A stretch of 44,103 nucleotides of DNA, taken from contig JANQQW010000320.1 in assembly GCA_028284885.1 (NCBI GenBank), positions 1 through 44,103 of the forward strand, written 5' to 3'. This DNA is from Planctomycetaceae bacterium. GTDB lineage: Bacteria; Planctomycetota; Planctomycetia; Planctomycetales; Planctomycetaceae. The translations under genes were made by a program, and so were the position numbers. A model generated the notes under the pieces. The model worked only from the letters and a program-made list of their open reading frames with translations, made no database searches and had not been told where the DNA came from. How positions within the stretch are numbered: position 1 is the stretch's first letter; each line of letters opens with the position of its first letter. Below, one piece after another: positions 8,401-16,426 of the stretch.

Positions 8401-9285
8401 ATGTCCCACAACCCGCTCGACACCGACTTCTCCAAGCAGCACGACTTCCTGATCGGCATCGACTCGGACGGCTGTGCCTTCGACTCGATGGAGATCAAGC
8501 ACAAGGAGTGCTTCATCCCCAACTTCATCAAGTACCTCGGGCTGCAGCCGGTCTCGAAGTACGCCCGCGAGGCGTGCGAGTTCACGAACCTCTACTCCAA
8601 GACCCGCGGGGCGAACCGCTTCAAGGCGTACCTGCTCGCCCTCGACCTGCTCCGCGAGTGGGACGTCGTGCAGGCCCGGAACGTCGCGATCCCGGAGTGG
8701 AACGAGATCCGCAGCTGGATCGAGCGCGAGGACAAGCTCGGCAACCCGGCTCTCAAGGCGGAGGTCGAGAAGACCGGGAACGAGGAGCTGAAGAACGCGC
8801 TCGCGTGGTCGGTCGCCGTGAACGACACCGTGGCCGACCTCGTCACCGGCGTCCCGCCGTTCCCCGGCGTGCGGGCCGCTCTCGAGAAGCTCGCCCCGCA
8901 GGCCGACATGATCGTCTGCTCGGCGACGCCGAACGCGGCCCTCAACACGGAGTGGGAGGAGCACGGCATTCGGCCGTTCGTGCAGTGCATCTGCGGCCAG
9001 GAGGCGGGCAGCAAGAAGGAGACCCTCGGCCAGGCCCAGGGCTTCGGCTACGAGGAGGGGAAGGTCCTCATGATCGGCGACGCCCCCGGCGACATGGCGG
9101 CCGCGAAGGCGGTCGGCGCCCTCTTCTACCCGATCAACCCGGGCCACGAAGAGGAGAGCTGGGCCCGCTTCAACGCCGAGAGCTGCGACAAGTTCCTGGG
9201 CGGCGAGTACGCCGGCGAGTACGAGGCCAAGGTCATCGCCGAGTTCGAGACGTACCTCCCCGAGCTGCCGCCCTGGAAGTCGTAG
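8401..9285 (+). CDS. HAD-superfamily phosphatase
   Basis: A 294-residue protein with the haloacid-dehalogenase motifs: IDSDG (20-24), with nucleophile D21 and acid D23; CSATPN as motif II; KKETLG with the motif III lysine; and IGDAPGD near residues 225-231 as the metal-binding motif IV. A long helical insert after motif I is a C1-type cap. Likely a cytoplasmic phosphomonoesterase. Its place 131 bases after the phosphofructokinase gene hints at a sugar-phosphate substrate, but this is inference. The ATG is preceded by a repeat rather than a clear Shine-Dalgarno sequence. Confidence 0.85.
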   Translation: MSHNPLDTDFSKQHDFLIGIDSDGCAFDSMEIKHKECFIPNFIKYLGLQPVSKYAREACEFTNLYSKTRGANRFKAYLLALDLLREWDVVQARNVAIPEWNEIRSWIEREDKLGNPALKAEVEKTGNEELKNALAWSVAVNDTVADLVTGVPPFPGVRAALEKLAPQADMIVCSATPNAALNTEWEEHGIRPFVQCICGQEAGSKKETLGQAQGFGYEEGKVLMIGDAPGDMAAAKAVGALFYPINPGHEEESWARFNAESCDKFLGGEYAGEYEAKVIAEFETYLPELPPWKS

Positions 9286-9304
9286 TTCTCGGGCCGCGCG
9301 GTCG

Positions 9305-9640
9305 TCAGCCGAGGAACACGATGCGGAAGATCAGGACGCACATCGCGGCGACGAGCACGAGTACGGAGACCAGCTTGCCGAGATCGACGTACGGGGCGAG
9401 ACGCTCGACGTGACTCCAGAAGTAGTGCACGTGCAGCAGCGCGGCCCCGGCGAGGACCGCCACGCCGAAGGCGATCGCGTCGGCATCGTGCAGACTCATC
9501 GCGCGACCGACCCGACGTCCGGGTAGCCAAGCCCTCTCCGTCGCGATGCACCACAGCCCGTGCGTCGCCAGGAGCAGCGACACGGCCGTTCCCAGCACCC
9601 ACTTCGACCACCAGTCGTCTGGCGGAGCCTCGTCGAACAT
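9305..9640 (-). CDS. Small three-TM membrane protein
   Basis: A 111-residue protein. ATG 9640 is used because GAGGG sits a suitable distance upstream; the frame is open further but that part looks non-coding. Three hydrophobic stretches are visible: WVLGTAVSLLLATHGLW, IAFGVAVLAGAALLHVHYFW and LVSVLVLVAAMCVLIF. The N-terminus is acidic (MFDEAPPDD) and probably cytoplasmic. I do not recognise the family and propose no function. It converges on the HAD gene, 19 bases apart. The 256 bases upstream (9641-9896) show nothing I can name. Confidence 0.7.
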   Translation of the reverse strand: MFDEAPPDDWWSKWVLGTAVSLLLATHGLWCIATERAWLPGRRVGRAMSLHDADAIAFGVAVLAGAALLHVHYFWSHVERLAPYVDLGKLVSVLVLVAAMCVLIFRIVFLG

Positions 9641-9896
9641 CGGCGCACCCTCGCGGACTCGTTGACCAGTAGAACGGCGACGAACGAGCGCGGATCTCGG
9701 GAAGTCGAGGATTCCGTGTCCGTCCCGCACCTTTGTCCCGCGGCCTCGGCTTCGCGACGAGTACGACGCATTGGCTGTCGCCGAGACCGAGACCGCCTTG
9801 CCGTCCCCGAAGTCGTGACGTTCGAATCGTTCCGACCGGACCGCTGAACCCGAGCTACGCTTTCACGTCGCGTTTCCCGAACTTCGGAGTCGCCTC

Positions 9897-10562
9897 GTGA
9901 AGCCACTGCTCGTTGCGTTCGCCGTGTTGTTGGTTCCGTCCGCACTCTTTGCGGCCGATCCACCGAAACCCGGGTCGGCCGAGTGGAAGCGGCGGTTCCG
10001 CGAGCACGAGCGGAAGCTCCAGGAGATGCGACGGCGGTCTGGTTCGACCTCTTCGACGCGTCGCGGCGGCACGAAGCCAACAGCGCTCAAGAAGCTCCCG
10101 AACGCCGAGGAGCGGCTGCGGGCCAACATGTCGGCCTCGGAGAAGCGGCTCTACGACGCCGCCTCGAAGCCGCAGCCGTTCGACGAGAAGAACGCCCCGA
10201 GCGCCGACAAGTGCCTGTTGATGTTCCGCGACGCGCTCAGAAAGCCGGAGCCGTTCTCGGTCTTGATCCAGTGCCTCGACGCGGAGCACCGCAAGGAGTT
10301 CGTTCGTCGACGGGCCGACCCGAACCACTTCAAGCACGGCCAGTCCGAGCAGGACTTCATGGCGAGCTGGCGACGCGTCGTCGGGCACGTCACCAAGATC
10401 GAGTCCGTCCGCAGAGTGAGTGGCGTCGAGGGCTGGGTGGACGTGTGGGCGTGGGTGCAGGCCCCCGGCCTGAGCACGGGCCTCTACCGCTTCCGCATGG
10501 CGGGCGAGGGCCGCTTCTACCGTGTGCGAGAATTCCGAGCCGACGTGATTCGCGTCAAGTAG
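9897..10562 (+). CDS. Hypothetical secreted protein
   Basis: A 221-residue protein starting at GTG 9897 with CGGAG about 7 bases upstream. The first 20 residues are a signal peptide (LLVAFAVLLVPSALFAAD). A basic, charged helix follows (WKRRFREHERKLQEMRRR), then a Ser/Thr/Gly-rich spacer, then a folded region of about 120 residues containing ADKCLLMFRDAL, FSVLIQCLDAEHRKEF and GVEGWVDVWAWV. The C-terminal half has the feel of a small alpha+beta domain, but I cannot assign a family. It stands alone and converges on an AAA ATPase gene. Confidence 0.7.
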   Translation: MKPLLVAFAVLLVPSALFAADPPKPGSAEWKRRFREHERKLQEMRRRSGSTSSTRRGGTKPTALKKLPNAEERLRANMSASEKRLYDAASKPQPFDEKNAPSADKCLLMFRDALRKPEPFSVLIQCLDAEHRKEFVRRRADPNHFKHGQSEQDFMASWRRVVGHVTKIESVRRVSGVEGWVDVWAWVQAPGLSTGLYRFRMAGEGRFYRVREFRADVIRVK

Positions 10563-10582
10563 GCGGGTGCGTCGAGTGTCGT

Positions 10583-10601
10583 CGGATCACTCCGTGATCC
10601 G
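10583..10601. terminator. Hairpin in convergent gap
   Basis: CGGATCAC (10583-10590), loop TCC, then GTGATCCG (10594-10601), 20 bases after the stop of the secreted protein. The stem is perfect but there is no T-tract. It could act on transcripts from either side of the convergent pair. The remainder of 10602-10770 is featureless. Confidence 0.45.
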
Positions 10602-10770
10602 AATCCTCAGCGGGATTCGCCGACGAACCGCACCAGCCGTGCACGGCTCCGCTGCCGCGCCTTCCGGTCGGTCGGCCCAACACGACGACGGTCTCGCCGA
10701 CGGTTCGGCCCACGGAGTGGCCCGACGACGTTGCCGCCTCCCGAGTACGACACGGAACGCATTCGCCGCG

Positions 10771-11640
10771 TCACGTCGCCTCGGCGAACTCGAGCGACGA
10801 CGGCTGGTGCACGTCGAGTTTCCGCAGGCGATCGATCGACTCGTCGAAGTCGTCACCGAGACACTCGACGGCGATGATCAACTCCGAGATCGCCGCGAAG
10901 GTGAATCCGTCCGTCGCCTCGACCCAGCGTTCGATCTCCTCCGACGGCCGGTCGGCGAGCTTCCGCTGGAGGTAGGCAGTGCGGAGCACTTCACAGGGGG
11001 AGTCGATTCGCAGGATGCGGTCGAACCGTCGCGGTCGCGCGATGATCCGTCGGTCGAGCTTCTCCGGGTAGTTCGTGCTCGCCAGGTTCACGGCCCGGTC
11101 GACCTGGTGGTTCCCGTCGAGCCACTGCAGCAGCAGGTTGTCGCCATAGTCCTCGATGATCGAGTCGACGTCCTCGAACACGCAAACGAGCGGGCGGTCC
11201 GGTTCGACCTTGCGGAACTGCGTGAGGCAGCTGACGAAGTGGTAGGGATGCTGGCAGAAGAACGCGACGTTCCCGTCGCCGATGACACGCGTCACGAGTT
11301 GGTGGATCAGCGACGACTTTCCGCCCCCCTGCTTGCCGTAGAACAGATAGCCACGTCGGTGCAGGAACCCGAACTCGCGGTAGCGGTCCCGCAGCGTCCA
11401 GAACCGCTCGACCTCCTCGACGACCTGCCCGGCGACGCTCCCGGGCACTTGGAGGAGGTCGTCGCTCTCCAGCCGCCGCTGCGAGAGCAACGGTTTGCCG
11501 TGACAGTCCGACGTGCAGGAGTAGCCCCCGGCCGGCAGTCGTTGCACGGTGCGACCGCAGGCCTGGTAGGCACCTTCCTGGCCCACGCTCCACTGAATGC
11601 CCTCGTCGTTGCCGCAACCGGCTGCGAATTCGTCGTACAC
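10771..11640 (-). CDS. AAA-family ATPase
   Basis: A 289-residue protein. GTG 11640 is chosen because AAGGAGA lies exactly 6 bases upstream; the longer open frame reads antisense through the serine dehydratase gene. The N-terminal 50 residues carry scattered cysteines (C9, C28, C42, C46) that might bind metal. The AAA core follows: Walker A GKQGGGKSS, Walker B VCVFEDVD, sensor-1 LASTN, and the RRIIARPRRFDR arginine-finger region as in BCS1/FtsH-like modules. The C-terminal helices (FTFAAISELI) form the AAA lid. No protease or other effector domain is attached, so its substrate is unknown; a remodelling role is inferred. Confidence 0.85.
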   Translation of the reverse strand: MYDEFAAGCGNDEGIQWSVGQEGAYQACGRTVQRLPAGGYSCTSDCHGKPLLSQRRLESDDLLQVPGSVAGQVVEEVERFWTLRDRYREFGFLHRRGYLFYGKQGGGKSSLIHQLVTRVIGDGNVAFFCQHPYHFVSCLTQFRKVEPDRPLVCVFEDVDSIIEDYGDNLLLQWLDGNHQVDRAVNLASTNYPEKLDRRIIARPRRFDRILRIDSPCEVLRTAYLQRKLADRPSEEIERWVEATDGFTFAAISELIIAVECLGDDFDESIDRLRKLDVHQPSSLEFAEAT

Positions 11641-11732
11641 GCGTGATCTCCTTCTCATGAAGTCACGGACACGAAAACGCAGTATCGGTTCGCGGATCCA
11701 CGGCGCGCAGGTGCAGTTGCGAACGCCGGGCG

Positions 11733-13109
11733 TCAGCACTCCGTGTAGTTCACCGCCAAACCGCCGCGGGACGTTTCCTTGTACTTGTGGCTCATGTCGG
11801 CCCCGGTGCGGCGCATCACGCGGATGACGCGGTCGAGGGAGACGAAGTGCTTGCCGTCGCCGCGGAGGGCGAGGCGGGCGGCGTTGATCGCCTTCACGGC
11901 CCCCATCGCGTTCCGTTCGATGCACGGCACCTGGACCAGCCCCTTGATCGGGTCGCAGGTGAGGCCGAGGTTGTGTTCCATGCCGATCTCGGCTGCCTCC
12001 TCCACCTGGCGGGGCGTGCCGCCGAGCACCTCGGCGAGGGCTCCGGCCGCCATCGAGCAGGCGACGCCGACCTCTCCCTGGCAGCCGACCTCGGCCCCGC
12101 TGATGCTGGCGTTCTTCTTGTAGAGCATGGCGATGCCGCCGGCGACGAGCAGGAAGCGGACGACGCCCGCGTCCGCCGCCTCGGCCCGGAACCGCGTGTA
12201 GTAGTGCAGCACGGCCGGGACGATGCCGGCCGCCCCGTTGGTGGGGGCCGTCACCACGCGACCGCCGGCCGCGTTCTCCTCGTTGACGGCGAGCGCCCAG
12301 AGATCGACCCAGTCGAGCACGGCGAGCGGGTCGACGTCGTGCCCCTTCTCCGTCAGGCAGCGAAGGAGCTCGGGGGCCCGGCGTTCGATCTCCAACCCGC
12401 CCGGCAGCACGCCCTGCGTCCGGCAGCCCCGTTCGACGCACGACTGCATGACCGACCAGATCCGCATCAGGCCGACCTCGATCTCGGCGTCGGACCGGAG
12501 CGCCCGTTCGTTCGCGTGGATCACCTCGCCGATGGAGAGTCCTCCCGCCTCGGCGTGCTCGAGCAGTTCGGCCGCCGAGTCGAAGGGGTAGGGGATCTCG
12601 GGGCCGCTGTCGTCGCCGATCGGGTGCTCGGTGTCGTCCTCGGCCGTGACGACGAACCCGCCGCCGATCGAGAAGTACTCGCGAGCGTGCAGCGTCTCGC
12701 CGACGTCGTCGCTCGCCGTGATCCGCATGCCGTTCGGGTGCAACGGCAGCGACTCGCGGCGGTTGAAGACGAGGTGCGCGTCGACGTCGAACGGGACGAC
12801 GCGTTCCCCGCCGAGCCGCAGTTCCGCGGACTCCCGGATGGCCGCGTCTCGCGTGACGACGTGCTCCGGATCGACGTCCTCCGGCCGTTCGCCTTCGAGC
12901 CCCAGCAGGACGGCCCGGTCCGTTCCGTGCCCGATGCCGGTGAGCGCGAGCGAGCCGAACAGCTCGACCGTGACACCGGCCACGCGGTCGAAGTGGCCGG
13001 CGTCTCGCAGTTCCCCGATGAACCGCGCGGCCGCCCGCATGGGGCCGACCGAGTGCGAACTCGACGGACCGATGCCGACGTTGAAGAAGTCGAAGACGGA
13101 GAGAGTCAA
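11733..13109 (-). CDS. sdaA: L-serine ammonia-lyase (single chain, 4Fe-4S)
   Basis: A 458-residue enzyme converting L-serine to pyruvate and ammonia in the cytoplasm. It has both halves of the single-chain form: the N-terminal beta-type domain with [14 protein letters not shown] (11-24), and the alpha-type catalytic domain with [29 protein letters not shown] and [15 protein letters not shown]. The cysteines in the last segments are those that hold the [4Fe-4S] cluster that binds the serine hydroxyl. Length is as expected and no key region is missing. It stands between an AAA ATPase and a sulfatase gene on the same strand but with gaps of 92 and 151 bases, so it is likely transcribed alone. 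Confidence 0.95.
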   Translation of the reverse strand: MTLSVFDFFNVGIGPSSSHSVGPMRAAARFIGELRDAGHFDRVAGVTVELFGSLALTGIGHGTDRAVLLGLEGERPEDVDPEHVVTRDAAIRESAELRLGGERVVPFDVDAHLVFNRRESLPLHPNGMRITASDDVGETLHAREYFSIGGGFVVTAEDDTEHPIGDDSGPEIPYPFDSAAELLEHAEAGGLSIGEVIHANERALRSDAEIEVGLMRIWSVMQSCVERGCRTQGVLPGGLEIERRAPELLRCLTEKGHDVDPLAVLDWVDLWALAVNEENAAGGRVVTAPTNGAAGIVPAVLHYYTRFRAEAADAGVVRFLLVAGGIAMLYKKNASISGAEVGCQGEVGVACSMAAGALAEVLGGTPRQVEEAAEIGMEHNLGLTCDPIKGLVQVPCIERNAMGAVKAINAARLALRGDGKHFVSLDRVIRVMRRTGADMSHKYKETSRGGLAVNYTEC

Positions 13110-13181
13110 GGGCCGAGAGTCCAGAGTCTAGAGCCGGAGCAGGTCGTGGGGGGCGTCCGACACGTTTGGGGGCGTGCGCTC

Positions 13182-13256
13182 GTAGGGTGGGCATTGCCCA
13201 CCACGAGTGGTGTGTTCGCGACCAACACCGGGGCTGGTGGGCAAAGCCCACCCTAC
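13182..13256. repeat. GTAGGGTGGGC inverted repeat
   Basis: GTAGGGTGGGC (13182-13192) pairs with GCCCACCCTAC (13246-13256). Each arm also folds on itself: GGTGGGC-ATT-GCCCACC at 13186-13202 and GGTGGGC-AAA-GCCCACC at 13236-13252. This nested layout, ending 5 bases from the sulfatase stop codon, resembles dispersed REP-type elements and may work as a terminator between the two minus-strand genes. Confidence 0.75.
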
Positions 13257-13260
13257 CGTG

Positions 13261-15018
13261 TCAGTCGGAGTCGGGGGACTCGGGAGCGCGGCCGAGCGTG
13301 ATGCGGGGCTGGTCGGCCCGCATCGTCAGGGTTTCGTGGTAACGACCGTCGAGGCTCTCGGCAACGAAGACGTGGCCGACGAACGTCCGCGTGTGACGTT
13401 TCTCGCCCTCGCCGAAGTCGATGACGTTCGCCCGGGCTCCGTTCGGTCGGATCCACGTCAGGCGGATGGTGCCAGGGTGGCGGTTCTCCCAGTCGACCTC
13501 GACGGCAGCACCCCCCGCAGCGGAACGGACCTGCGGGAGAAGCTTCACGTCCTGAACGGGAAGGACCTCTCGCAATCGGCCCTGCAACCGCTCGGCCACC
13601 GCCGCGTGCTCGCCGACGACGTTCTCGTTCTCCAGGTGATCGGTCCGGTGGTCGTACAGTTCGCGATGCCTGACGGCTCCGCCCTTCATCTCCCGCCACT
13701 CGACGTACCGCCAGTCGTCGGTCCGGATGGCGTTCCCCATCAGGCCGTCCCGTAGGTACTGGCTGAACGCGGCCCCCGTGTGCTGGCCGTTGGGGTCGTC
13801 GAGCAGGTGGGCGGCGCTCCTGCCGTCGACGAAGTCGGGAGCGGGGACGCCGATTCGCTCGCAGATGGTGGGGAACAGGTCGAGGCTCTCGACGAGTTGC
13901 CCGCACCGCCGGCCGTTCGCCCTGGCACGGGGATCGCGGACGATCATCGGGACGCGGGTGTCGATCTCGAAGTTCGTCATCTTGCCCCAGCCGTTGTGCT
14001 CGCCGAGCTTCCAGCCGTGGTCGCTCCACAGCACGACGACCGTGTCGTCCGCGAGTCCCTGCTTATCGAGGGCATCGAGGAGGACGCCGACCTGGGCGTC
14101 GACGAACGAGATGGCCGCGCAGTACGCGTGGAGGAACCGCCGGGCCCGTTTCTCGCCGACCTTGCCCTCCAGCGGGGGCGGCAGGTCGATCGTGTCGGCG
14201 TAGTGCGTGAGTTCGTAGTTCGTCCCGAGTGCGACGGCCGGGGCGTTCTTCGGAACGTCGGGATTCACGGCGAGCGACAGGTCGTCGCGGTCGTACAGGT
14301 CCCAGTACCGCTTCGGTGGGCACCACGGGAGGTGCGGCAGCGTGAACCCGACCGCCAGGAAGAACGGCTCGCCCGCCTCGCCGAGGGCCTTCATCCGCTC
14401 GACCGCCATCCGCGACAGCGCCCCGTCGGAGTGTTCCTCGTCCGGGACGTCCGGGGCGTTCGTGATCGGCCCGCGGAGGTTCCTCTTCTGCCACGCGTCG
14501 TTCGGCAGCCCGGCCTGCACGCTCTCGACGAACGCCTGCTGCTCGGCCGTGTAGTGTGTGTAGCTCTTGCCGCCCCAGGCGTGCGGCCGGGACCACGACC
14601 GCGGGTCCGGCCAGGGGTTGTGGAAGATCTTGCCGTACCCCTCGCAGGTGTAGCCGTGCCTTCGCAGGTACTGCGGCAGCGTGACGGCTTCGGGCCGCGT
14701 CTCGCGGAAGTGGAACCGCAGCGTCCAGCACCCCAGCCGGTCGGGCCGCAACCCGGTCATCAGGCTGGCTCGCGACGGATTGCAGACGGCCACCTGCACG
14801 TGACACTGGTCGAACACGACCCCGCTCTCGGCGAGCCCGTCGATGTTCGGCGACCGCACGTGCTCCGCCCCGTAGCAACCGAGGTCGGGCCGGAGGTCGT
14901 CGACGCAGATCAGGAGGACGTTCCGCGGCTCGCTCGCCGCCGAGACGCTCGTCGGCCGAGACAGTCCGAAGGAAAGCACAAGGGCGAAGCACAGTCCAAG
15001 TCGAGCAGAAGTGCCCAC
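13261..15018 (-). CDS. Secreted sulfatase, iduronate-2-sulfatase-like
   Basis: A 585-residue sulfatase with a signal peptide (FALVLSFGLSRPTSVSA). Metal and active-site features are ICVDDLRPDLGCYG near residue 38, the CNPSRASLMTG box whose Cys becomes formylglycine, GKIFHNP, HLPWCPP, and LWSDHGWKLGEHNGWGK, which holds the second Asp/His set. The order and spacing resemble iduronate-2-sulfatase-type (S1_7-like) enzymes, which remove sulfate from polysaccharides outside the cytoplasm. About 100 residues beyond the usual end form a beta-rich extension (IRLTWIRPNGARANV..) of unknown role. No FGly-generating enzyme or polysaccharide lyase gene is beside it. Confidence 0.93.
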   Translation of the reverse strand: MGTSARLGLCFALVLSFGLSRPTSVSAASEPRNVLLICVDDLRPDLGCYGAEHVRSPNIDGLAESGVVFDQCHVQVAVCNPSRASLMTGLRPDRLGCWTLRFHFRETRPEAVTLPQYLRRHGYTCEGYGKIFHNPWPDPRSWSRPHAWGGKSYTHYTAEQQAFVESVQAGLPNDAWQKRNLRGPITNAPDVPDEEHSDGALSRMAVERMKALGEAGEPFFLAVGFTLPHLPWCPPKRYWDLYDRDDLSLAVNPDVPKNAPAVALGTNYELTHYADTIDLPPPLEGKVGEKRARRFLHAYCAAISFVDAQVGVLLDALDKQGLADDTVVVLWSDHGWKLGEHNGWGKMTNFEIDTRVPMIVRDPRARANGRRCGQLVESLDLFPTICERIGVPAPDFVDGRSAAHLLDDPNGQHTGAAFSQYLRDGLMGNAIRTDDWRYVEWREMKGGAVRHRELYDHRTDHLENENVVGEHAAVAERLQGRLREVLPVQDVKLLPQVRSAAGGAAVEVDWENRHPGTIRLTWIRPNGARANVIDFGEGEKRHTRTFVGHVFVAESLDGRYHETLTMRADQPRITLGRAPESPDSD

Positions 15019-15055
15019 GTTGTTCTCCGTCTACCTTGGCATCGACGACGCTTGG

Positions 15056-15085
15056 CTCGATCACCTCACCCGCGACATCCGTCAG
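15056..15085 (-). pseudogene. Relic of a DUF1501 gene 3' end
   Basis: On the minus strand these bases encode LTDVAGEVIE, identical to the C-terminal LTDVAGEVIE of the intact DUF1501 gene at 16427-17899. The nucleotides match in 27 of 30 positions, and all three differences are silent third-codon changes. No stop follows in place and no other part of a DUF1501 gene is visible. The rest of this 306-base gap (15019-15324) shows nothing else I can name. Confidence 0.6.
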
Positions 15086-15324
15086 GTGGTTCGGCCGATC
15101 GTTGTGTCGGTCCGTCGGCGACCGTCGTGGCGACCTGCTGATCGTACCACGGCCGGCTCGGTTGCGGCTCTTTCCGCCCGGATTCACGGCTCCGCTGTGG
15201 CGAGGGTTCGCGACACCGGGCTCGTCTTCGTACGCTCGGTCTTGGTGAGTTCGCTCACAGACCGGGGCCGTGTCGTCGGGTGTGATCGACGTCCTCGGCA
15301 TCGTGTCGTTCTCGGGACGGTTGA

Positions 15325-15825
15325 ATGCAGTTCGGGTTGGGGAGATCGACTCTGTTCTTCGCCGGGGTCGCGTGCGTCTGGACGCTCGCGATCTGGGCGG
15401 TGTTGCAGATCGGTCGGCTGCCGGACCCGGAGGTGGACGTCGTCTGCGGTCCGTGGGGCTGCGGCCCGACGTTGCCGGACCTCGCCGCCTACCACGCGTT
15501 CTGGGCGGTCGTCCTCTCCGTCCCGACCGCCGCGGCGGCGCGTCGGCTCTCCGTCCGAACGGCCCGGCGTCTCGGTGCGGCTCTGGTCGTGGTCGGCGTG
15601 CTCGCCGTCGCGGCGATCGGCGTGCACGAGGCCGTCTACTGGTCGGGGGACTCGGAGTGGCGACAGGGCTACCTGCTGCAACGCTGGGCGTTCGCCGTCG
15701 GCACGAACGTCGATCTGCCGGTCGTCCAACTCGCAGCAGCCGGTGCGTTGCTGTTCTGCCTCTCGCCGTTCGTCCACCGCCGCGTCACGGTGGATCTGGT
15801 CGAGCCGGCGACGGCCGTCGAGTAG
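15325..15825 (+). CDS. Four-TM membrane protein, family unknown
   Basis: A 166-residue protein with four hydrophobic segments: LFFAGVACVWTLAIWAVL, HAFWAVVLSVPTAAAA, GAALVVVGVLAVAAIGVHEAVYW and LPVVQLAAAGALLFCLSPFV. The first loop contains VDVVCGPWGCGPTLPD, with a pair of cysteines that could form a disulfide outside the membrane. I do not recognise a family. It may form a pair with the next gene, another small membrane protein 87 bases downstream on the same strand. Confidence 0.7.
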   Translation: MQFGLGRSTLFFAGVACVWTLAIWAVLQIGRLPDPEVDVVCGPWGCGPTLPDLAAYHAFWAVVLSVPTAAAARRLSVRTARRLGAALVVVGVLAVAAIGVHEAVYWSGDSEWRQGYLLQRWAFAVGTNVDLPVVQLAAAGALLFCLSPFVHRRVTVDLVEPATAVE

Positions 15826-15912
15826 CAGTCTTTCGGGCGGGCTCGCCCGAGAGTCCGAGAACTCCAGCGAGTCGTTCCGTTCCATCGCGTCGTGAAACAC
15901 GTCCCGTGGAGC

Positions 15913-16413
15913 ATGACCGACTCGAAGAAACACGAGGCGTTCGACGACACGGTTCGTGCCGCGGGAGTGCTCGCGCGGTCGGTGGCGGCTTGGTGTGTGA
16001 TCGCTTGTCTGGTCACCGGACTGTGTGCCCTCGTGGCTGACGAGCAGACGTGGACCAAGCCTCTCGGCCCGATCGGGTTCTTCCTGCTTCCGTTGGCTGC
16101 CCCGGGGGTGTTCGCGTTCGCCTTCTTGCTCGTCTGGCCACCGCTCGCTCTCGCCACGGCATGGCGGTACCGGTCGGAACTCCTGGGAGCCGAACGCGTC
16201 CGGTCCATGGTCGTCACCAGAGCGGTCTTTCCGGCGACGGTCTTCGTCCTGACGGTTCGCAGGGTCTACCTCATCGTCCGCGGGCCGGACGAGCCGCCTC
16301 CAGCGCGCGAGCCGTGGAGCGATTTGGCCGCCTTGGTCCTGATCACGCCGATGGTCTTCGTCGTTGCAATGGTCGTGGTGCGCCTTGCACCGCGTGTACC
16401 GAAGCGACGCTGA
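15913..16413 (+). CDS. Small multi-pass membrane protein, family unknown
   Basis: A 166-residue protein from ATG 15913; GTG 15892 in the same frame would add 7 residues. A GGAG sits only three bases before the ATG, so the start is uncertain. Hydrophobic segments are AAWCVIACLVTGLCALV, IGFFLLPLAAPGVFAFAFLLVWPPLALA, ARAVFPATVFVLTV and LAALVLITPMVFVVAMVVV. The N-terminus is charged and soluble. No function can be proposed. It converges on the DUF1501 gene, 13 bases apart. Confidence 0.65.
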   Translation: MTDSKKHEAFDDTVRAAGVLARSVAAWCVIACLVTGLCALVADEQTWTKPLGPIGFFLLPLAAPGVFAFAFLLVWPPLALATAWRYRSELLGAERVRSMVVTRAVFPATVFVLTVRRVYLIVRGPDEPPPAREPWSDLAALVLITPMVFVVAMVVVRLAPRVPKRR

Positions 16414-16426
16414 CCAGCCCGGACCA

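Noticed and set aside
10771-13251. An 826-residue open frame on the minus strand that would fuse a long N-terminal part to the AAA ATPase
   Set aside because: The first 530 residues are Arg/Gly-rich out-of-frame reading of the sdaA gene. A perfect ribosome site before GTG 11640 marks the true start.
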